Shown here piece by piece: positions 62,039 to 64,000 of a stretch of 64,000 bases of DNA. The first letter of the stretch is position 1. Each line of letters opens with the position of its first letter. The notes beneath the pieces were generated by a model. That model searched no databases, was not told the DNA's origin, and saw nothing but the letters and a program-made list of their open reading frames with translations. Location: positions 281,086-345,085 of the forward strand of contig NZ_BMMP01000005.1 in NCBI RefSeq assembly GCF_014645895.1. Reading direction: 5' to 3'. The stretch is from Streptomyces daqingensis. GTDB taxonomy: Bacteria; Actinomycetota; Actinomycetes; Streptomycetales; Streptomycetaceae. A program made the translations under genes and the position numbers.

Positions 62039-62401
62039 ATGACGCCGGAGGAGCTGCGCGGCTACTGCCTGGGGTTCGACGGGGCGAGCGAGGACCACCC
62101 CTTCCCCCGCAGTCCCGGGCTGTCCGCCTTCAGGGTGGGCGGCAAGATCTTCGCGTTCTCCGTGCTGGAAGGGGTTCCGCTGCGGGTGAGCCTGAAGTGC
62201 GAGCCGGACCTCGCGGTGCAGCTCCGTGCCGCCCACCGGGCCGTGAATCCCGGCTATCACCTCGACAAGCGGCACTGGAACACCGTCACGGTCGACGGCT
62301 CCCTGCCCCGGCGGATGATCGAGGACATGGTCGAGGACTCCTACGACCTGGTGGTCGCCGGGCTGCCGCGTACGCAGCGGCTACGGCTCGACCGGCCCTG
62401 A
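62039..62401 (+). CDS. MmcQ/YjbR family DNA-binding-like protein
   Basis: A 120-residue protein of the MmcQ/YjbR (DUF419) family with a CyaY-like fold. MTPEELRGYCLGFDGASEDH, FRVGGKIFAFSVLEG, LRVSLKCEPDLAVQLRA, HRAVNPGYHLDKRHWNTVTV and LPRRMIEDMVEDSYDLVV are typical. GGAGG precedes the ATG. Function in the family is not settled. Confidence 0.93.
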   Translation: MTPEELRGYCLGFDGASEDHPFPRSPGLSAFRVGGKIFAFSVLEGVPLRVSLKCEPDLAVQLRAAHRAVNPGYHLDKRHWNTVTVDGSLPRRMIEDMVEDSYDLVVAGLPRTQRLRLDRP

Positions 62402-62482
62402 GCGCACGGCTGTCCCGGCGCCCCCGGGGTCCCGGCCCCACCGGCCTCCGGGCCCCCGCCGGAGCCGGCCGGTGCCGCGTCA

Positions 62483-62488
62483 TATGCT
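62483..62488 (+). promoter_or_regulatory. -10 box of the CDA-like gene (leaderless type)
   Basis: TATGCT, 7 nt before the ATG at 62496. Confidence 0.45.
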
Positions 62489-62495
62489 CGGACGC

Positions 62496-62855
62496 ATGAG
62501 TGACCAGAGTGACCAGGCGCTGGACCCGGAGGACCGCAAGCTCCTCACGCTGGCGCGCAGCGCCCGCGCCCGCAACGGCGTTCCGGAGGGAGCGGCGGTG
62601 CGCGACGAGACGGGCCGCACGTACGTGGCGGGCACGGTCGCTCTGGCCTCGCTGAAACTGAGCGCCCTGCAGACGGCGATCGCCATGGCCGTCGCCTCGG
62701 GCGCGGCGTCGCTGGAGGCGGCGGCCGTGGTGACGGAGGCCGAGGTGATCCCCGCGGCGGACCTCTCAGCAGTGCACGACCTGTCGGGCGAAGCCACGAC
62801 AGTGCTGCTGGCGGGCCCCGACGGGAAGCTGCGGGCGACGGTCGCGGCGGGCTGA
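62496..62855 (+). CDS. Cytidine-deaminase-like pseudoenzyme
   Basis: A 119-residue protein with the length and strand pattern of a tetrameric cytidine deaminase (EGAAVRDETGRTYVAGTVAL, SALQTAIAMAVASG), but without a single cysteine. The active-site C-A-E triad reads A-L-Q and the P-C-x-x-C zinc motif is replaced by IPAADLSAVH, so zinc binding and deamination should be impossible. A true frameshift is excluded by intact codon bias. It is leaderless, with TATGCT 7 nt upstream, and lies between mmcQ and era. Role unknown. Confidence 0.85.
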   Translation: MSDQSDQALDPEDRKLLTLARSARARNGVPEGAAVRDETGRTYVAGTVALASLKLSALQTAIAMAVASGAASLEAAAVVTEAEVIPAADLSAVHDLSGEATTVLLAGPDGKLRATVAAG

Positions 62856-62891
62856 GCGCACCGGCCGGTCGGGGGCACTCACCCGATCGGG

Positions 62892-62897
62892 GACAAT
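62892..62897 (+). promoter_or_regulatory. -10 box of era (leaderless type)
   Basis: GACAAT followed by 7 nt and ATG 62905. The upstream in-frame ATG 62896 overlaps this box, which argues for 62905 as the start. Confidence 0.4.
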
Positions 62898-62904
62898 GGT
62901 CGCC

Positions 62905-63864
62905 ATGGATGCACCCTCCCCCGATTCGCCTGCGGACGAGACCGCTACGGCGCCGCACCGCTCCGGCTTCGCCTGCTTCGTAGGGCGCCCCAACGCCGGC
63001 AAGTCGACGCTCACGAACGCGCTGGTGGGGACGAAGGTCGCGATCACCTCCAACCGGCCGCAGACCACGAGGCACACGGTGCGCGGCATCGTGCACAGGC
63101 CCGAGGCGCAGCTCGTCCTCGTCGACACCCCCGGACTGCACAAGCCGCGCACGCTGCTGGGGGAGCGGCTCAACGACGTCGTCCGCACGACGTGGGCCGA
63201 GGTCGACGTCATCGGGTTCTGCCTCCCCGCCGACCAGAAGATCGGTCCCGGGGACCGCTTCATCGCGGCTGAACTGGCCGGCCTCAAGCGGACGCCGAAG
63301 ATCGCCGTCGTCACCAAGTCCGACCTCGTCGACTCCAAGTCGCTCGCCGAGCAGTTGATCGCCGTCGACCGGCTGGGCAAGGAGGCCGGCTTCGAGTGGG
63401 CGGAGATCGTCCCGGTCTCCGCGGTCGAGGACCGGCAGGTGCCGCTCCTGGCCGACCTGCTCGTGCCGCTGCTGCCCGAGGGCCCGCCGCTCTACCCGGA
63501 CGGCGACCTGACGGACGAGCCGGAGCAGGTCATGGTCGCCGAGCTCATCCGCGAGGCGGCGCTCGAGGGCGTGCGCGACGAACTGCCGCACTCCATCGCC
63601 GTCGTCGTCGAGGAGATGCTGCCCAGGGAGGACCGGCCGGCCGACCGGCCGCTGCTGGACATCCACGCCAACATCTTCCTGGAGCGGCCCAGCCAGAAGG
63701 GCATCGTCATCGGCCCGAAGGGCAAGCGCCTCAAGGAGGTCGGCACGGCCTCACGCGCCCACATCGAGGCGCTCCTGGGCACGCCCGTCTACCTCGACCT
63801 GCATGTGAAGGTCGCGAAGGACTGGCAGCGCGACCCGAAGGCGCTGCGGCGGCTGGGCTTCTAG
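62905..63864 (+). CDS. era: GTPase Era
   Basis: Essential ribosome-assembly GTPase that binds the 3' end of 16S rRNA. 319 residues from ATG 62905; ATG 62896 adds three residues. G1 FVGRPNAGKSTL, G2 region SNRPQTTRHTVRG, G3 DTPGLHKPR, G4 TKSD (in VVTKSDLVDS, T in place of the usual N), G5 SAVED. The C-terminal KH domain shows GIVIGPKGKRLKEVGTAS and ends DPKALRRLGF, so the protein is full length. Its TAG stop is formed at the junction with the IS end described separately. Confidence 0.96.
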   Translation: MDAPSPDSPADETATAPHRSGFACFVGRPNAGKSTLTNALVGTKVAITSNRPQTTRHTVRGIVHRPEAQLVLVDTPGLHKPRTLLGERLNDVVRTTWAEVDVIGFCLPADQKIGPGDRFIAAELAGLKRTPKIAVVTKSDLVDSKSLAEQLIAVDRLGKEAGFEWAEIVPVSAVEDRQVPLLADLLVPLLPEGPPLYPDGDLTDEPEQVMVAELIREAALEGVRDELPHSIAVVVEEMLPREDRPADRPLLDIHANIFLERPSQKGIVIGPKGKRLKEVGTASRAHIEALLGTPVYLDLHVKVAKDWQRDPKALRRLGF

Positions 63865-63925
63865 GTTCTGTCTGACAAATAGCGTCGTACGTCCGTCAAC
63901 CAGGCGGGATTTGTCAGACAGAGCC
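63864..63925. repeat. Inverted repeat at the IS end
   Basis: GGTTCTGTCTGACAAAT (63864-63880) and ATTTGTCAGACAGAGCC (63909-63925) pair over 17 bp with one mismatch and a 28-nt spacer. Confidence 0.85.
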
Positions 63926-64000
63926 TAGTGACCTGAGTCGGAGATTCGTTGGCAGTAGGCGGCGACTTTGTCGAGGATTTCGTCTGCGGTCTTTGTCCAG
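63925..64000 (-). CDS. IS630-family transposase, C-terminal fragment
   Basis: The last 25 codons of a transposase reading leftward: WTKTADEILDKVAAYC, then QRISDSGH and a TAG stop that overlaps the inner inverted repeat by one base. The phrase is recognisable from the C-terminus of Streptomyces IS630-type transposases. The catalytic DDE part is beyond the right edge. Confidence 0.7.
   Translation of the reverse strand, partial: WTKTADEILDKVAAYCQRISDSGH

Larger units (their letters stand above)
63864..64000 (-). mobile_element. IS630-family insertion sequence, partial (right-hand part beyond window)
   Basis: The element begins at GGTTCTGTCTGACAAAT, directly after the TA of the era stop region (63862-63863). 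A near-perfect inverted copy (ATTTGTCAGACAGAGCC) follows 28 nt later, then the C-terminus of a leftward transposase. IS630/Tc1-type elements insert at TA, which fits. The other end is outside the window, so completeness is unknown. Confidence 0.75.

Noticed and set aside
62896..62904. ATG 62896 as the era start.
   Set aside because: It overlaps the GACAAT -10 box; the ATG at 62905 has the 7-nt spacing seen at other leaderless genes. Kept only as an alternative.
63864..63925. The inverted repeat after era as an intrinsic terminator of era.
   Set aside because: The arms match at 17 bp and one end abuts a transposase C-terminus, so an IS terminal/subterminal repeat explains it better, although it may also terminate transcription.

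Overview
The window is chromosomal DNA from a high-GC actinomycete, almost certainly Streptomyces or a very close relative. The evidence is G/C at nearly every third codon position, frequent GTG (and one TTG) starts, mycothiol-type and WhiB-era style actinobacterial gene content, and a core gene order typical of Streptomyces: proA, nadD, LCP-like gene, rsfS, leuS, comEA-comEC, holA, rpsT, lepA, hemW, hrcA-dnaJ, rsmE, rnz, phoH-ybeY-corC-era. I see no rRNA, CRISPR array or prophage. The only mobile DNA is the end of an IS630-type insertion sequence that starts exactly at the era stop codon at the right edge.

Layout. 1-5.5 kb: a cut-off sensor kinase, a YceI protein, proA, and two adjacent single-pass membrane proteins that share an N-terminal motif. 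5.7-11 kb: an M48 protease, a 55-residue membrane protein, and the tightly overlapping nadD / LCP-like / rsfS / histidine-phosphatase run. 11-14.2 kb: two near-identical tRNA-Ala(GGC) genes, each followed by the same terminator and GGGGCTTCGCCCC-type hairpins, bracketing a small Cys-rich protein and a GT87 mannosyltransferase-like enzyme. 14.2-18.9 kb: leuS behind a leader peptide with three consecutive leucine codons and an intrinsic terminator, then a coiled-coil membrane protein and DegV. 19-26.5 kb: comEA-comEC, a TetR regulator, holA and rpsT. 26.7-36.4 kb: lepA, a long-chain acyl-CoA synthetase, and a signalling module (REC protein, soluble HAMP/GAF hybrid kinase, divergent ATPase-GAF-PP2C phosphatase) whose layout resembles the osaB-osaA/osaC osmoadaptation locus. 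36.4-46.2 kb: hemW, DUF3097 and an MBL hydrolase run leftward; the CIRCE-controlled hrcA-dnaJ, a nitronate monooxygenase, rsmE, HIT, RNase Z and a hydrolase run rightward. 46.3-51.9 kb: a small secreted Cys protein, a serine/threonine dehydratase, a HAD phosphatase, a mycothiol-type alcohol dehydrogenase and a NarL-type two-component pair. 52.2-57.5 kb: three cation/proton antiporter-type transporters of different families plus a small membrane protein. 57.6-64 kb: a PfkB kinase, the phoH-ybeY-corC-mmcQ-CDA-like-era block, and the IS end.

How it fits together. Much of the window is translation and ribosome biology (leuS, rsfS, lepA, rpsT, rsmE, ybeY, era, tRNA-Ala), tRNA/RNA processing (rnz, phoH) and protein folding (hrcA-dnaJ), interleaved with envelope and ion-homeostasis genes. 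A recurrent promoter signature, a TANNNT-like -10 box 6-8 nt upstream of the start codon with no Shine-Dalgarno, precedes at least fifteen genes and implies widespread leaderless transcription. The points most worth a second look are the leucine attenuator with its own leaderless leader peptide, the IS insertion that supplies part of the era stop codon, a cytidine-deaminase-like protein that has lost every catalytic residue, an LCP-like protein lacking the canonical phosphate-binding arginine motif, and the paired membrane proteins sharing SVVFDExFVxxA.
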